Shown here one piece after another: positions 62,423-64,000 of a DNA stretch of 64,000 bases; positions within the stretch are counted from its first letter, which is position 1; each line of letters starts with the position of its first letter. The position numbers were made by a program, and so were the translations under genes. Where the stretch lies: positions 1 to 64,000 of the forward strand of contig JAPPBX010000031.1 in NCBI GenBank assembly GCA_026702755.1, read 5' to 3'. Below the pieces are notes generated by a model. The model did not search any database. It worked only from the letters and a program-made list of their open reading frames with translations, and was not told the origin of the DNA. The stretch comes from Candidatus Poribacteria bacterium. Its GTDB lineage: Bacteria > Poribacteria > WGA-4E > WGA-3G.

Positions 62423-64000
62423 TGGACCTTTTAAAAAACCCTTTTCATATTCTCGGTGCTACGACGCGAGATAACCGGCATAGGATTATGGAACTCGCTG
62501 AGGAATGTAGTCTGCTAACGGATGCCGACGAGTGTATGGAGGCACAGTCTATACTAACCAATCCACGCAGGCGCATCTCTGCTGAAGTGGCATGGCTGCC
62601 GGGTATCAACCAAATACTTACTAACGGATTTTTGAATTTATTGGAACGATCTGCGGAACTCCGCATGGAACTGTTTCACAAATTGATAACGTTCATGGAA
62701 AATGTGAATGAAACGGGTTATGAACAGAGCCTTTTCGGGAACGAAAAACTGATTCCTCTCTCTCGTGCGAACTTATTTGCTGCCGGACTATCTCGTGTAC
62801 ATGATCATTTGCCAGATGACATTGGCCAGTGGAGTGGTTACATTTATCGCTCCTCTCCTCCGACAACAGTGCAGTGGATACTTGAAATCGCTAAAGCGTT
62901 CGACGGAATTGAGATGAAAGAACTCTGCATAACCATCAACGAAGAACGTAGAGAATCGGGTTTTCCCGAAATAACGAACCTGTCAATTATAGAAGATGAA
63001 CTCCAAAATCGACGGCATTATTACCAGCAAGTTATCAATTTGGCGTTAAAGGATCTATCCATCTGGGAACTTGCGAAAGCAGTGACTATAGGAATTAAAA
63101 CAGCAACAAGTAACGGTGAAAAACACGGACCAATTTTGATTGATGACCTGGTAATCTGGTACGAAAACCATATTCAAGGATCTATTGAAAATGTGGAGTT
63201 GAAAATTAATATACACATAGAGGACATCCGGTCAAGGGCTGTTGCTAAACAAACTGACTCTAATTTGGGCTTTATAATTAATGAACTCATCCGGACCGTA
63301 AAAGAATGGAATGTCCTTGCGCAACCGATCCAAGTAAGCAAAAAAAGCAGAGGAGAACGGCATAACGCAAGTTTTGAAATGGTAGGACGCTTTAATGACT
63401 TGGCTGCTGCCTTATTCTTTGAATACCGTAAACCTGATTTCTCCAGAAAAATTTTAAATACACTCAAGGACATATTCTCTGAAGTACCAGAAATTGTTGA
63501 ACAGATTGTTGAGATCTTAAGGGAATTAGAAACACAAATAGGTCTTGTTATAGCAATAGAAAGTTTTGAAAATATCAAGGCACAAGTTGAACAACTCAAG
63601 GAGGCTTCGGACGCGAAACAATCAGATTACACTTTAACTCCGATGGTCAATCAACTCATACAATCTGTCAAGTCATGGGATACCGCTACACAACCGGTTG
63701 AGGCAAATAGCGGTGTGGCATTTACTGTTAGAGAGGTAGCTCTTCATCTCTGTAACAAACACCGAAAAATTGATTTCGCCATACAGATCACAAACGCGCT
63801 AATCGGCGTATTTAATGCAAACAGTGTAGGTGTCGAAGTAGTAACACGTCTTACTGAAGACAAAGCAGCATTAGTTGCAATGAAAAATTTTGAAAACATC
63901 AATACACAAGTTGAACAACTCAAGGAGGCTTCGGACGCGAAACAATCGGATTATACTTTATCACCAATGGTCAATCAGCTTATACAATCTGTCAAGTCAT
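62423..64000 (+). CDS. Protein with J-domain-like N-terminus lacking HPD and 108-residue repeats, copy 2 (partial)
   Basis: The frame starts at GTG 62423, with GGAG just upstream, and is open past the right edge (over 525 residues). It begins VDLLKNPFHILGATTRDNRH, and its first 60 residues closely match the upstream paralogue, again without HPD. Downstream it holds helical modules of the type PMVNQLIQSVKSWDTATQP. The unit starting FENIKAQVEQLKEASDAKQS is repeated 324 bases later with almost no change, so at least two tandem 108-residue units are visible and more may follow. The two paralogues and the Hsp70-like gene appear to form one operon. Confidence 0.75.
63564..64000 (+). repeat. Tandem 324-base repeat within the second J-like gene
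   Basis: The block from TTTTGAAAA(T/C)ATC through CAGATTACACTTTAA-like sequence and AATCTGTCAAGTCAT at 63564-63679 recurs at 63888-64000, offset by 324 bases (108 codons). The conserved part is about 110 bases; the remainder of the unit is diverged. Confidence 0.8.

Overview
The window looks like a chromosomal piece of a Gram-negative, little-characterised environmental bacterium of moderate G+C. TonB-dependent receptors, a lipoprotein signal and periplasmic-type cytochromes point to an outer membrane. Several gene families resemble Candidatus Poribacteria and related sponge or marine lineages: phytanoyl-CoA dioxygenases, enolase-superfamily dehydratases, Uma2 nucleases, RraA-like proteins, sugar isomerases, Asp-box proteins and dispersed palindromic repeats. 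This assignment is inference. I saw no rRNA, tRNA, CRISPR array or complete insertion sequence.

Layout. 1-3.1 kb: an RNA 2'-O-methyltransferase Hen1 cut by the left edge, an orphan antitoxin-like gene with a clear promoter, and a TrpD-like phosphoribosyltransferase. 3.2-16.4 kb (mostly minus strand): an enolase-superfamily dehydratase, two tandem sialate O-acetylesterases, an HsdR-N-type nuclease, RecD2, Uma2, threonine synthase and an HpcH/HpaI aldolase. 16.6-20.6 kb: a DNA methyltransferase fused to an Mrr-like nuclease domain, two relic copies of its 5' end, small unknown genes and archease. 20.8-26.5 kb: a large membrane protein, a BolA-like protein, a second enolase-family protein and two secreted Cys-rich paralogues.

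27.2-35.6 kb: three paralogous membrane Asp-box (beta-propeller-like) proteins. Two carry a complete ECF-type sigma factor at the N-terminus and the middle one has lost it. A shared promoter-like element lies upstream of both fusion genes, and a MITE-like element lies in one leader. 36-43.5 kb: a cytochrome-like lipoprotein, 2-hydroxyacid dehydrogenase, TolB-like protein, oxidoreductases, PhyH, and an acyl-CoA synthetase whose coding region contains a triplicated intergenic repeat. 43.7-55 kb: two tandem TonB receptors, cytochrome c, a Gfo/Idh/MocA oxidoreductase, PhyH, a nuclease-like protein, a sugar isomerase and a PIN-domain toxin-antitoxin-like pair.

55.1-64 kb: RraA, then a caspase-like protein and a small partner lying between the intact RraA gene and a duplicated RraA 3' fragment. 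These are followed by an operon of a membrane protein, a long Hsp70 and two proteins with degenerate J-domain-like N-termini, the last running off the right edge. The most notable candidates for undescribed biology are the sigma-propeller fusion cluster, the Hsp70/J-like operon, the shared C-terminal TWGxIK-type tail on secreted proteins, and repeats that have become protein-coding.
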